Origin: Paenibacillus sp. 598K | GTDB taxonomy: Bacteria; Bacillota; Bacilli; Paenibacillales; Paenibacillaceae | Direction of reading: 5' to 3' | Length of the DNA: 41,807 bases | Assembly: GCF_003851045.1 (NCBI RefSeq) | Contig: NZ_BFBX01000109.1 | Coordinates: 1-41,807 of the forward strand | Shown: positions 32,176 through 40,535 of the stretch, one piece after another | Numbering within the stretch: position 1 is the first letter of the stretch | How the letters are laid out: every line of letters begins with the position of its first letter | Notes under the pieces: generated by a model | The model's database searches: none | Seen by the model: only the letters and a program-made list of their open reading frames with translations | What the model was told of the DNA's origin: nothing | Translations under genes and position numbers: made by a program

Positions 32176-33822
32176 TTACTTCCCCTTCGCCCGCACGTCT
32201 ACCGTCTTCGCCGCTGCATCCCACTTCACGTTCAGATCCAATGCTTCGGCGACGGCGCGCAGCGGCATGTAGATGGAGCCGTTTTTGTTAACGGCCGGGC
32301 TGTCCATCTCCTTACGCTCGCCATTAAGTGTGAAATGTCGATCCCCGACCTTCAGCTTGAACACAAATGCTGCGGTTCCGTCTTCGCCAACAGGGGCAAT
32401 CGTCAGCTGCTGGTTAGCGGCATTCCAGGACAGATCCTCTTCCTTGATGGCCGGCAACGCCTGCAGGATCGGACGGATCGGCACCATGACGCGTTGCTGT
32501 TCATTCAAATAAATACTGTAGCGCGAATCCGCATCCACATAATTAATGCCGTTAATGACCAGTCCGATGGCTGGCTGAGGCTGTGGTTGTGGCGAAGTCC
32601 CTTTGGGCAGCACCTCTACCGTTATCTCCGCCCACTTGACCGCGCCATATGGAGAAGTCATGCCGCCGACGAATACAGCGGGACTCAAAATGTTGACGAT
32701 ATAATAGCCGGGCTCGTCGATCGTGAGACTGCCTTGGAATTGCTGTTTATCATCCAAGGGGAGCGTTTGTTTTGCTCCGACATACCGGTACTCGCCGTCT
32801 TGATACTTCGCAAGCTGCAGCGTCATCGCGTTGCTCTGAATATCGCTCGTCGTCACCGTCCCCGCAACAGTCACCGCTTCTCCGGCCTGGATGCGCTGGT
32901 AGCCTTTGGTGTCCGGGGTGAAGCTGACATCCTTTTCTATGGGCGAACTGTGGTACCGGACTGGGACGGACGAGGGATCCGTGACGTCGCGATGAATGAC
33001 GAGGGAGCCTCCGCCATATTGCGAAAGGATCTGGAGCGGCGTCTTGCCCGGACGAACGTCCATCGTATATTCGGTGCGGATGAAGGTACGGTTGCCGACC
33101 GTGATCGGCTCGCCTACCGTTCGTTCTGTTCCGTTCAAGTTGTCCATGACGTTGCCCCAGCCGCCAGTGCCATCGCTATTCATAATATCGATGCGGCCAA
33201 ATTCCTTTTGCGCGAGGACGCTGAAGGTGACCTTATCCGAAGTGGTCGTAAAGGAGTCGCGCTGCATGGCGACGACTTTGTCGCTCCAGGTTATACGCAG
33301 CTCATTGTTGCTCCAGACGTACTCCGCGCCGATCCAACGCAGAAGCGCCGCATGGATATACAGCTGCCCGTTCTGGGTGAAGGATGGCGCATACGGACCT
33401 ACATCCTCGATAGCCTCCAGCTTGTTGTTATAGTAAGTATACAGCTTGGCATCTCCAGGCTTGATCCGCACGCCGGAGAAATAACTTGCATTCTCGCTCC
33501 GAAAATCCGCCCAGGCGGTGCCGGTCTTGGCATCCCAGTGGGTAGTCGCCATCCCGGTCGTCTCCAGCCATTTCAGCGGGAAGTATAAGCGATCGTTTTT
33601 CATGACCAGCGGTGCAGCCTGGATGGTTTTTCCATCCAGATTCAGGGAGCGTTGACTCAGCTTGGCTGTCAGCTCGTGCGGCCTCATGTATAGCGCAGCG
33701 GCATCTCCCCGAATCGTCGGCGGGGCTTCCAATGCGCTTTTGGCGTGGACAGAGCTGCCGTGCAAGCCCAAGGAGGATAATAATAATGTACAAATGATCA
33801 AGAGCAAGCCTGGTTTTCGCAT
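32176..33822 (-). CDS. Secreted stalk-domain (copper amine oxidase N-terminal-like) protein
   Basis: The 548-residue exported protein has a signal peptide (about residues 1-27, ending VHA) and two stalk-type domains of the kind first named from copper amine oxidase N-termini. The first is near 45-180 and the second near 425-548 (MVPIRPILQALPA, then IYMPLRAVAEALDLNVKWD). The middle is beta-rich without a catalytic motif I know. A Pro-Gln linker (PQPQPQP) lies before the last domain. Such proteins are common surface or wall-associated proteins in Paenibacillus. ATG 33822 is preceded by GGAGGAG. No role can be assigned. Confidence 0.85.
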   Translation of the reverse strand: MRKPGLLLIICTLLLSSLGLHGSSVHAKSALEAPPTIRGDAAALYMRPHELTAKLSQRSLNLDGKTIQAAPLVMKNDRLYFPLKWLETTGMATTHWDAKTGTAWADFRSENASYFSGVRIKPGDAKLYTYYNNKLEAIEDVGPYAPSFTQNGQLYIHAALLRWIGAEYVWSNNELRITWSDKVVAMQRDSFTTTSDKVTFSVLAQKEFGRIDIMNSDGTGGWGNVMDNLNGTERTVGEPITVGNRTFIRTEYTMDVRPGKTPLQILSQYGGGSLVIHRDVTDPSSVPVRYHSSPIEKDVSFTPDTKGYQRIQAGEAVTVAGTVTTSDIQSNAMTLQLAKYQDGEYRYVGAKQTLPLDDKQQFQGSLTIDEPGYYIVNILSPAVFVGGMTSPYGAVKWAEITVEVLPKGTSPQPQPQPAIGLVINGINYVDADSRYSIYLNEQQRVMVPIRPILQALPAIKEEDLSWNAANQQLTIAPVGEDGTAAFVFKLKVGDRHFTLNGERKEMDSPAVNKNGSIYMPLRAVAEALDLNVKWDAAAKTVDVRAKGK

Positions 33823-33903
33823 ATTCGATTTCTCCTCCAATTTCTTGTATTATCCATTTAGACGTTGGAAAGGAGAATAAGTTGCTAAGTGTGCAGACAT
33901 GCC

Positions 33904-34731
33904 CTAGTGCCCGGCTAACTGTTGCAATCGCTCCTCCGTCCCGAGCTTGGGGCAGCTGTTGCAAAAGCCGTGCGCGTGATCTGAGCTCGTCATCCGATGC
34001 GCCAGACAGCAATAGGGTCGCACATACAGAGGCTCGCCTTGGTAGGCGGCATGCTCAAAGGGCTGGCAGCGATAGGAGAAGCGATTGTCCCCGCTCGCGA
34101 GCCAGGCCTCCCGATCCTGACGGATCAAAGCCAGGCGCGACTCGGTCGCATGCGGCGCGTAACGCTCGAGCATAAGCGCATAGCCCTGCTGCACCTGATG
34201 AGCAACCAAGCTCCACATCACCTTTACGCTTGCGCCCGTCGTCTCAGACAACGAATCGAATAGATGCTGGGTCTGCTCTTGGAGACGAGTGCGATGCTCT
34301 CTAACTTGGCGGTACCGCTTGTCGAGATGCATAGGATCGACGGCAAGCGTTCCGTCCAGCATCACCGTCTCATAACGGAGTGTTCCCTCGGACCGCGGCT
34401 CGAAACGTACTACAGCTCCATCGACCGCCAGCAGACGATCATACAAGCTGATCGCCGCTGCGACAGCCATCGCATAGACCGAGTAACGCTTGGCCAGCAA
34501 TGTGCCTGCGACCAAGCGATCCCTTCTGCCCCGCTCCAGGCCTTGGAGCGAGCAGAGCTGCGAGAGGATCTCTTCCCGCTGAGGCTCTGCGGCCAGATCA
34601 TGCAAGCGATAGGGGTAAGCGTCACCCTGCCCTCGTTCAGCTCGCTCCCCCGGTTCTCTCAGCTCCGTAACAAACAAACGCCGCATCGTCTCGGGAAGCG
34701 TCAGTCCTCCCCATGGCTTGAACAGCGCCAT
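33904..34731 (-). CDS. FhuF-like ferric-siderophore reductase
   Basis: The 275-residue protein ends with the FhuF-type cysteine motif CC-x10-C-x2-C (YCCLAHRM then FCNSCPKLG), which holds a [2Fe-2S] cluster. The rest resembles the IucA/IucC C-terminal-like region of siderophore-iron reductases. It would reduce ferric iron in the cytoplasm so that it leaves the siderophore. Its ATG directly follows the stop codon of the upstream binding-protein gene (34732), so the two are cotranscribed and probably coupled under the Fur-type promoter at 35.75 kb. Confidence 0.83.
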   Translation of the reverse strand: MALFKPWGGLTLPETMRRLFVTELREPGERAERGQGDAYPYRLHDLAAEPQREEILSQLCSLQGLERGRRDRLVAGTLLAKRYSVYAMAVAAAISLYDRLLAVDGAVVRFEPRSEGTLRYETVMLDGTLAVDPMHLDKRYRQVREHRTRLQEQTQHLFDSLSETTGASVKVMWSLVAHQVQQGYALMLERYAPHATESRLALIRQDREAWLASGDNRFSYRCQPFEHAAYQGEPLYVRPYCCLAHRMTSSDHAHGFCNSCPKLGTEERLQQLAGH

Positions 34732-35730
34732 CTAGTTCAACCATTCCGTCAGCTCATTCATGATCTCGCTACGTCCGATCGCACCCCAGCCCTTGAACAG
34801 CCAGAAGGAATCCGTCTGCAGTACTTGGTCGGCGGCAACAGCCGGAACTGCTTGCCAGAGCGCGCTCGCTATGATCTCCTCCTGGAGCTGCTCGCCGTTC
34901 GGATCGACCTCGGTGACGATGAAGTTCGCGTCCAGATCGGGTATGCGCTCCTGAGACAGATCCTCCCGATCCTCGGTCGGCGTCACCGCCGAAGGCTCGA
35001 AGCCCAACTCTTCATAGAGCAGCGTGGTGGTCGGATGGCCTTTCTGGGCATAGATCTGCAGCGTCTTCTCGCGGATACGCAGATAGGCCAGCTTTTTCTC
35101 AGGCAGGGCCTGGATACGTTCGCGCAGTTGGGCCGTTTGTTCCTTCACCTCGGCGATGCGCGCCTCGGCTACATCCACCTTGTCATAGAGCTTGGCGATC
35201 GCCAGCAGGTCGGCGGTCCAGAAGTCTGCCTCCTCGCCATAGTCCAGCCATTCCGTCCCCAAGACAATCGTAGGCGCGATCTTCTCGAGCTGCTCATAGG
35301 TGTTCTCGGCGGTACGGCTCTCGATCACGATGACATCCGGGTTGATATCCAGGATCGCTTCGAGATTCGGGCTATCTGCAGATCCGACAGTCGGCACGCC
35401 CTGCAGCTCGTCCGCGAGATACGGCAAGTAGTCGGCGCCATAACGCGTCTCCGAGTTTACGCCTGCCGGCTTCTCGCCGATCGTCAGCATATGGTCGACA
35501 TAGGCGGCCGACAGCACCACCATCCGTTCGATCGTTCGAGGCACCTCCGAGGTGCCCTTCAGATGCTCGACTTGCTGGGTGGAGCCTTCCTCTTCTGCAG
35601 CCGGCGTTTCGCTCTCGCCTGCGGCAGGCGGAGTCGGATCGGATGGCGTTTCGGCAGCGCTGCCGCACGCGGCGAGCAGCATGGTCAGCAGGATTAACAG
35701 GAGGAACAGTGACGGTTTGGTTCGTAGCAT
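34732..35730 (-). CDS. Iron-siderophore-binding lipoprotein (FecB/YfmC-like)
   Basis: The 332-residue protein has a lipoprotein signal with lipobox LLAACG (Cys about residue 22), a low-complexity acidic linker, and a TroA/BtuF-type binding domain (ERMVVLSAAYVDHMLTIGEK, then DVIVIESR). It captures ferric siderophore at the cell surface for an importer. No permease or ATPase gene lies in the window, so it must share components encoded elsewhere. The ATG follows GGGG at about nine bases. A near-perfect Fur box lies in its promoter. Confidence 0.9.
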   Translation of the reverse strand: MLRTKPSLFLLLILLTMLLAACGSAAETPSDPTPPAAGESETPAAEEEGSTQQVEHLKGTSEVPRTIERMVVLSAAYVDHMLTIGEKPAGVNSETRYGADYLPYLADELQGVPTVGSADSPNLEAILDINPDVIVIESRTAENTYEQLEKIAPTIVLGTEWLDYGEEADFWTADLLAIAKLYDKVDVAEARIAEVKEQTAQLRERIQALPEKKLAYLRIREKTLQIYAQKGHPTTTLLYEELGFEPSAVTPTEDREDLSQERIPDLDANFIVTEVDPNGEQLQEEIIASALWQAVPAVAADQVLQTDSFWLFKGWGAIGRSEIMNELTEWLN

Positions 35731-35751
35731 GGATGGATATCCCCTTTTCTA

Positions 35752-35780
35752 GTAATAATAATAATCATTATCATAGTCAA
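35752..35780 (-). promoter_or_regulatory. Fur-box promoter of the siderophore-binding operon
   Basis: On the minus strand, -35 TTGACT (35775-35780) and -10 TATTAC (35752-35757) have a 17-base spacer. TGATAATGATTATTA (35759-35773) matches the 7-1-7 Fur consensus TGATAATNATTATCA at 14 of 15 positions, counting the central base as free, and fills the spacer. Iron-dependent repression is strongly expected. Confidence 0.82.
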
Positions 35781-35839
35781 AAAGGACGGCTCGCGCCATG
35801 GACAATCTCACCCTCTTGTCCCTCCTCACGTCGGCGACG

Positions 35840-37420
35840 TTAGCCGTGAAGGCTCTGCCTGCCGAGCTGCGAAGCCACGTAGCGCATGGAGGCGATCCGC
35901 CCGCCAGGCCCCAGCGTCTGGAAAAACAAGTCCCGCGCATCGTACACTCGTCCCTCCCGGACCGCGCTCAGCGACAGCCAAGCCTCAGACTGTAGGAGCC
36001 TGGCCCATCGCTCCGAGGAGCCCGGCATCTCATCGAGCATCACAAATATATGATCCGCCTCGTAGGCTCGCAGCTGATCGACATCCGTTAGCGTCACCCA
36101 ATTGCGATCGGCGAGTCCGCGCGGCGCGGCCATCCCGAGATCGTCATACAACAGGACGCCGGTCTGACAGTCGGCCCCGTACAATCTGCAAAAATCGGGC
36201 GTGATCCGCAGCAACAGCACGCTCGTCCCGCCCCAGCGCGTCGCAATGCGCTCCCGGCAATCGCGCTGCGTCGCTGCATACGCCTCCATCCAGCGGGCTG
36301 CCTCGCTCTGCCGTCCGAGGATGTCCGCCATCTCGGTCATCCGCGAGACGAGATGATCGCTATGCTCCAGCATCACAACTGGCGCGATCTGTTGCACCGC
36401 CAGCCGTGGAGACCAACGATTGCTGGCGAGGATGAAGTCCGGCCGCAGTTGCTGCAGCAAGCCGTAGCTATCGCGCAGCGGCTCCAGATTGTAGCCTGTG
36501 TCGCGCCGGGAAAGTGCTATCTCCTCGTCGATCGGCCGAGCGACACGTCTCGCATAATTCAACCGCGATACGGGTTGCAGACCTAGCGTACGGATATAGT
36601 CGTCGAGTCCGTAGTACATTGTGGCGATCCGCTGCACCTTATGCTTCAAGTACAGCGTTGGCGCGATCCCTTCGGATTTTTTGAACGCCCGGCTGAAATA
36701 CAGCTCGTCCCGATAGCCAACCTGCGTAGCAATCGTCTTGATCCTGTCGGGGGAGAACAGCAGCTGCTTGGCCCGATTCATCCGAAGGCTGGTCATATAG
36801 CCCATCGGCGTCGTGCCGAATTGCCGCTTGAACGTCCTCAGGAAGTGATTGACGCTCAGACCTGCCAGACGGGCAAGCCTCTCGAGTTTCATCTCCTCAT
36901 GATAGTGTCTGGTCATCCAGTCGATCGCACGATCCATCCCGGCACGCGCTGGCGGTGCTTGCTCATAAGCTGACAGGATCTGGAGCAGCAGCTCATGCAG
37001 CGAGCGGCGCAATTGCCCCAGATCCGGACTGTCGGCAGCTGCGCCGCTCCCGTCCGACAGCCGCTGCCATGGCTCGGACTCGCCGAGCTCCTCTGTCAGC
37101 CGCAGCTTGCCCGACGCCGGATAGCCCAGCTGCTGCAGTCGCACCGCTGCATGGGGAGGCTCGGCCGCCCGGCATGCGAACAGGATCATCCGCAAGACCA
37201 GGGCATGCTCCCCTTGCGCCTCCACGATCATATGCATACCGGGCAGGAACAGGAATACCTCGCCTGGAGCGGCGGTTGCCGGCATGCCATCGATGGTCAC
37301 AGTTCCGTGCCCGCCGACGACCTGGCACAAGACGTGCGTCCTCCACACCCTCGACTTTGTCGATTGAGGAAGACAGATATAATCATGTACATGTGCGCTT
37401 TTTATCGTCCACGGTTCCAG
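35840..37420 (-). CDS. AraC regulator fused to siderophore-binding-protein domain (Btr-like), probable CTG start
   Basis: The protein has a cupin-like N-terminal domain, an AraC DNA-binding domain (about residues 180-275; LARLAGLSVNHFLRTFKRQF and IATQVGYRDELYFSRAFKKS) and a C-terminal TroA-like binding domain (about 285-525). This is the layout of B. subtilis Btr, which binds a siderophore and activates its uptake genes. The first conventional start is GTG 37348, but it has no ribosome site, and convincing protein sequence continues upstream (HDYICLPQSTKSRVWRTHVL). Before the upstream stop there is no ATG, GTG or TTG; CTG 37420 lies eight bases after AGGAG. I therefore propose CTG, giving 526 residues, close to Btr's length. 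Confidence 0.8.
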   Translation of the reverse strand: MEPWTIKSAHVHDYICLPQSTKSRVWRTHVLCQVVGGHGTVTIDGMPATAAPGEVFLFLPGMHMIVEAQGEHALVLRMILFACRAAEPPHAAVRLQQLGYPASGKLRLTEELGESEPWQRLSDGSGAAADSPDLGQLRRSLHELLLQILSAYEQAPPARAGMDRAIDWMTRHYHEEMKLERLARLAGLSVNHFLRTFKRQFGTTPMGYMTSLRMNRAKQLLFSPDRIKTIATQVGYRDELYFSRAFKKSEGIAPTLYLKHKVQRIATMYYGLDDYIRTLGLQPVSRLNYARRVARPIDEEIALSRRDTGYNLEPLRDSYGLLQQLRPDFILASNRWSPRLAVQQIAPVVMLEHSDHLVSRMTEMADILGRQSEAARWMEAYAATQRDCRERIATRWGGTSVLLLRITPDFCRLYGADCQTGVLLYDDLGMAAPRGLADRNWVTLTDVDQLRAYEADHIFVMLDEMPGSSERWARLLQSEAWLSLSAVREGRVYDARDLFFQTLGPGGRIASMRYVASQLGRQSLHG

Positions 37421-37481
37421 TGTAATCGCTCCTCTTACCGTAGGGTTAGCGGTGGTTATTTCTCTCTAGCCACCTGAGTGA

Positions 37482-37525
37482 ATTATAGCATAGTCAGGTA
37501 GCCTTGACCTTGAGCTTGACCTTGA
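37482..37525 (-). promoter_or_regulatory. Promoter of the Btr-like gene with upstream direct repeats
   Basis: The minus strand has an extended -10, TGCTATAAT (-10 hexamer at 37482-37487), and no good -35. Upstream lie two copies of an 11-mer (CTTGACCTTGA on the plus strand, 37503-37513 and 37515-37525) one helical turn apart, covering the -35 region. This is how AraC-type activators usually bind, so autoregulation is likely. The sequence TATAGCATAGTCAGG here (37484-37498) recurs exactly at the pncB promoter. Confidence 0.5.
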
Positions 37526-37587
37526 TAGGGTGCCACGGGTTATAGTGGTTGTATATCCACAACGAGAGAAAGCAAGGTGCAGAACTA

Positions 37588-38124
37588 ATGGTCACGCAAT
37601 GCTTTGATCAGATTTATGACTTGATGGAGCAATCCTTTCCGAAGAAAGAATTTCGGGGATACGCTGAACAAAAGAAGCTGTTGTCCCTGCCCCCATACCA
37701 TATGCTGATAGAGAGAAATGAACAGCAGGAGGTCATTGGATTTCTAGCAGGCTGGGAATTCGAGCACTTCCGGTTTATCGAGCATATCGCCGTCTCCCCT
37801 ACCCTCCGAGGCGGCGGGGTCGGCAAGCGACTGGTGCGTCGTTTCCTGGCACAGTCGAACCTGCCGGTCATATTGGAGGTCGAGAAGCCTGAGGATGAAC
37901 AGCAGCGCAGACGCATCGGATTTTATGAACGACTAGGGTTTGTCCTGGAGGACTACGAGTACGTCCAGCCTTCGCTTCGCCCGGGAGAACCGGCTGTGCC
38001 CCTGCGGATCATGAGCTATCCGGTGCGGATCTCCCCCCTGGAGTTCAATAAAATGAAGCATATCTTGTATAAGGAAGTATATGCCACCGATACCGGGACA
38101 CAACCGTTACCGAAGAGTTTCTGA
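37588..38124 (+). CDS. GNAT-family N-acetyltransferase
   Basis: The 178-residue cytoplasmic protein has the GNAT core: strand 4 with IEHIAVSPTLRGGGVGKRLV (the R-x-x-G-x-G/A acetyl-CoA loop appears as RGGGVGK) and the later block GFYERLGFVLEDYEY. It moves an acetyl group from acetyl-CoA to an amine; the acceptor is unknown. I chose ATG 37588, which follows AAGGTG; a TTG 39 bases upstream has no ribosome site. It stands between two minus-strand genes as its own unit. Confidence 0.88.
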   Translation: MVTQCFDQIYDLMEQSFPKKEFRGYAEQKKLLSLPPYHMLIERNEQQEVIGFLAGWEFEHFRFIEHIAVSPTLRGGGVGKRLVRRFLAQSNLPVILEVEKPEDEQQRRRIGFYERLGFVLEDYEYVQPSLRPGEPAVPLRIMSYPVRISPLEFNKMKHILYKEVYATDTGTQPLPKSF

Positions 38125-38134
38125 CTTGAAGGCG

Positions 38135-39586
38135 TCACCTTCGGTATTTGTTAATGAGATTCATCTTAAGGTTCAAAGCAGCTTCGCTTAGATGAACCCT
38201 GTATATCTCAGGATTGGACTTCCGAAGATATTGCGGCCAAAATAAACGAAGCTCGTCCTGGTGATGCTGTCGAATCTCAGCCAATGAGGGCAAAGTGTAC
38301 ACACAGACCCCATTCCTAAAGATAGGGTGCAGCAGCGCCACCGCCTCGTAATCCCGAACCACTTTGTTCATAAGCGGGTGCGCCGGATCGATCAGGTTAA
38401 TCGGGTCGCCGGCCTCCGCTTGCCCTTCCTCCCGTAACGCGAGATAATCGGCCTCCGCTCGCCCCGTCTTCGAATTGATTAATCGGAATATCTCCTTTAC
38501 TCCCGGATTGGTGACCTTCTCCAGATTGCCGGATATCTTAATGACAGGCTCATACTTACCGTTCTTCATACGTGCCACCAGCTTATAGACTCCGCCGAGC
38601 GATGGTTGATCGGCTGCCGTAATGAGCTGTGTACCGACGCCCCAGGTATCGATTTGGGCTTGTTGCGATTTCAGATCCATGATGATGTTCTCATCCAGAT
38701 CATTCGAGGCAATGATCGTGACGTAAGACAGTCCGGCATCGTCCAGCATCTTCCTTGCTACCTGCGAGGTGTACGCGATATCGCCGCTATCGATGCGGAT
38801 CGACTGGAGCCGCTTCCCCTTCCCCTCCAGATACTGGGCCGTTCGGATGGCGTTCGGTACACCGCTGCCTAATGTATCATACGTGTCCACCAGCAGAGAG
38901 ACATGATCCGGATGCGCATCTGCGTATTTCCGGAAGGCTTCTGCTTCCGTATCATGATGCTGCACCCACGAATGCGCATGCGTGCCCTTGGTCGGAATGC
39001 CAAACAGCATTCCTGCCCTAAGGTTAGACGTCGCATCGAACCCAGCAATGTAAGCCGCTCTTGCCCCCCATACAGCTGCATCCGTTTCTTGCGCTCTGCG
39101 GGTGCCGAATTCCAGCAGCGTATCGCCTCCGGCGACTTGCTTGATTCGGGAAGCTTTGGTCGCGATGAGCGTCTGGTAATTCATCACATTGAGCAGCGTG
39201 GTCTCCACGAGCTGCGCCTCAAATACGCTCGCCTCGACGCGGATCAGCGGCTCGTGGGCAAAGACGAGCGTGCCTTCGCGGACGGCGTACAGATCTCCGC
39301 TAAACTTGAAGCGTCTCAGCTCCTCCAGGAAGCCTTCGGCATAGCCTTCCTCTTGCTGTCGCAGATAATCGATGTCCTCATCCGTAAATTGCAAATGAAG
39401 CATGTAATCGACGATCCGCTCCAGTCCTGCGAACACCGCATACCCGTTGCCAAACGGCAGCTTGCGAAAATACGCCTCGAACACGACCTTCTCATGGAGA
39501 GAGCCGTTGACCCAGTGGGCGTACATCATATTGATCTGATATTTGTCCGTATGAAGACTCAAGTTGCCATAATTCAATCCCATCAC
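38135..39586 (-). CDS. pncB: Nicotinate phosphoribosyltransferase
   Basis: The 483-residue protein matches the long Firmicute form of NAPRTase, which joins nicotinate and PRPP, with ATP, to form nicotinate mononucleotide in NAD salvage. Visible blocks are the N-terminal TDKYQINMMYAHW, the histidine region GTHAHSWVQHH, and IRIDSGDIAYTSQVARKML, which lines the PRPP/product site. The start may be GTG 39586 or the next codon ATG 39583; GAGG lies very close to both. A single gene with a promoter near 39642, ending ten bases from the convergent acetyltransferase gene. Confidence 0.93.
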   Translation of the reverse strand: MMGLNYGNLSLHTDKYQINMMYAHWVNGSLHEKVVFEAYFRKLPFGNGYAVFAGLERIVDYMLHLQFTDEDIDYLRQQEEGYAEGFLEELRRFKFSGDLYAVREGTLVFAHEPLIRVEASVFEAQLVETTLLNVMNYQTLIATKASRIKQVAGGDTLLEFGTRRAQETDAAVWGARAAYIAGFDATSNLRAGMLFGIPTKGTHAHSWVQHHDTEAEAFRKYADAHPDHVSLLVDTYDTLGSGVPNAIRTAQYLEGKGKRLQSIRIDSGDIAYTSQVARKMLDDAGLSYVTIIASNDLDENIIMDLKSQQAQIDTWGVGTQLITAADQPSLGGVYKLVARMKNGKYEPVIKISGNLEKVTNPGVKEIFRLINSKTGRAEADYLALREEGQAEAGDPINLIDPAHPLMNKVVRDYEAVALLHPIFRNGVCVYTLPSLAEIRQHHQDELRLFWPQYLRKSNPEIYRVHLSEAALNLKMNLINKYRR

Positions 39587-39641
39587 CTCATGTCGTCGTC
39601 GCTGTAAGTTAGAGAGGTTTTTTGCGTTTCTTTAATGTAGA

Positions 39642-39658
39642 AGTATAGCATAGTCAGG
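39642..39658 (-). promoter_or_regulatory. Probable pncB promoter (extended -10)
   Basis: On the minus strand TGCTATACT (hexamer TATACT at 39642-39647) is an extended -10 about 55 bases before the pncB start. The -35 is poor. The 15-mer at 39644-39658 is identical to one at the Btr-like gene's promoter. Confidence 0.4.
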
Positions 39659-39676
39659 CGCTTTCGCCTAAACGCC

Positions 39677-39709
39677 AAAAAGGCAAACCGACACAGAGTG
39701 TAGTTTGCC
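39677..39709 (-). terminator. Terminator after the dioxygenase gene
   Basis: On the minus strand GGCAAAC/GTTTGCC (39703-39709, 39682-39688) with an inner ACAC/GTGT pairing is followed by TTTTT. It lies 27 bases after the dioxygenase stop and ends the doxX-dioxygenase transcript. Confidence 0.8.
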
Positions 39710-39735
39710 CATTGATGAAGCGTATATCGCTGGCC

Positions 39736-40506
39736 TCAATCGAACTGCCAGCAGCTTAGGCTGAGATTGCCGTATTGGTAGCTGCGATGCAGCAGCTTGG
39801 CCTTGCGGGTCGCGTCGCCTGCTCCCATCGCCAGCAGCAGCGGAATGAAATGCTCGCTCGTCGGCACCGCCGTCTCGGCATGCGGCGCGAGCTCGCGATA
39901 GCGGAACAACGCCTCCAAGTCCCACGCTTCAAGCTTCTCCTGAATCCACTGGTCGAACTGCTCGGCCCAAGCGTCGATCCCGTCCGTCTGCCAGTTCAAA
40001 CGTCTCAGATTATGAACCGTGCCGCCGCTGCCGATGATCAGTACATCCTTCTCCCGCAGCGAAGCCAGCGCCTTGCCGATCGCATACTGCTGCTCATTGG
40101 ACAAGTGACGATTGACAGACAGTGCGACGACAGGGATATCTGCCTCGGGATACAACAGCTTGAGGATAGCCCAAGCCCCGTGATCCAGCCCCCGTTGCTC
40201 ATCCTGGACGCTTGCGATGCCATGCTGTGATAGCAACGTCTGGATGTCCTCCACGAGACCGCGGTCGCTATGGGCCGGATAGGTCATCTGATACAGCTCA
40301 TCCTGGAATCCGCCGAAATCATAGATCGTCTCGTACGTCTCGGCTGCCCCGATCGTTTGGGCCGACGCCTCCCAGTGCGCGGAGAACAGCACGATCGCCT
40401 TGGGACGCTGCGTTTGGTTCTTGAACTGCTTCAGCAGGTCGGTATAGTCATTGTTCTCGAGCACCAGAGACGGCGCGCCATGCGCAAAAAAGTATGCGGG
40501 CATCAT
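39736..40506 (-). CDS. DODA/LigB-type extradiol aromatic-ring dioxygenase
   Basis: The 256-residue protein is a full-length class III extradiol dioxygenase of the YgiD/4,5-DOPA dioxygenase group. Metal-site histidines are visible in FAHGAPS (His9), FSAHWE and TVHNL, with another conserved one in GLDHGAW. These enzymes open catechol-like rings using iron or zinc-site chemistry. ATG 40506, with a second ATG next to it, follows AGGAGGGG. It is 29 bases after a DoxX gene in the same operon, an arrangement like B. subtilis catDE (DoxX plus a ring-cleaving dioxygenase of a different family), which protects against quinones. Confidence 0.9.
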   Translation of the reverse strand: MMPAYFFAHGAPSLVLENNDYTDLLKQFKNQTQRPKAIVLFSAHWEASAQTIGAAETYETIYDFGGFQDELYQMTYPAHSDRGLVEDIQTLLSQHGIASVQDEQRGLDHGAWAILKLLYPEADIPVVALSVNRHLSNEQQYAIGKALASLREKDVLIIGSGGTVHNLRRLNWQTDGIDAWAEQFDQWIQEKLEAWDLEALFRYRELAPHAETAVPTSEHFIPLLLAMGAGDATRKAKLLHRSYQYGNLSLSCWQFD

Positions 40507-40535
40507 AGTTTCCCCTCCTAGTGAGTCTTATATCC

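Noticed and set aside
32335..33588. 417-codon open frame on the plus strand
   Set aside because: It is antisense to the stalk-domain protein gene and lacks domains or a ribosome site.
34264..35697. 477-codon open frame on the plus strand
   Set aside because: It is antisense to the FhuF-like and siderophore-binding genes, which have clear motifs; there is no ribosome site.
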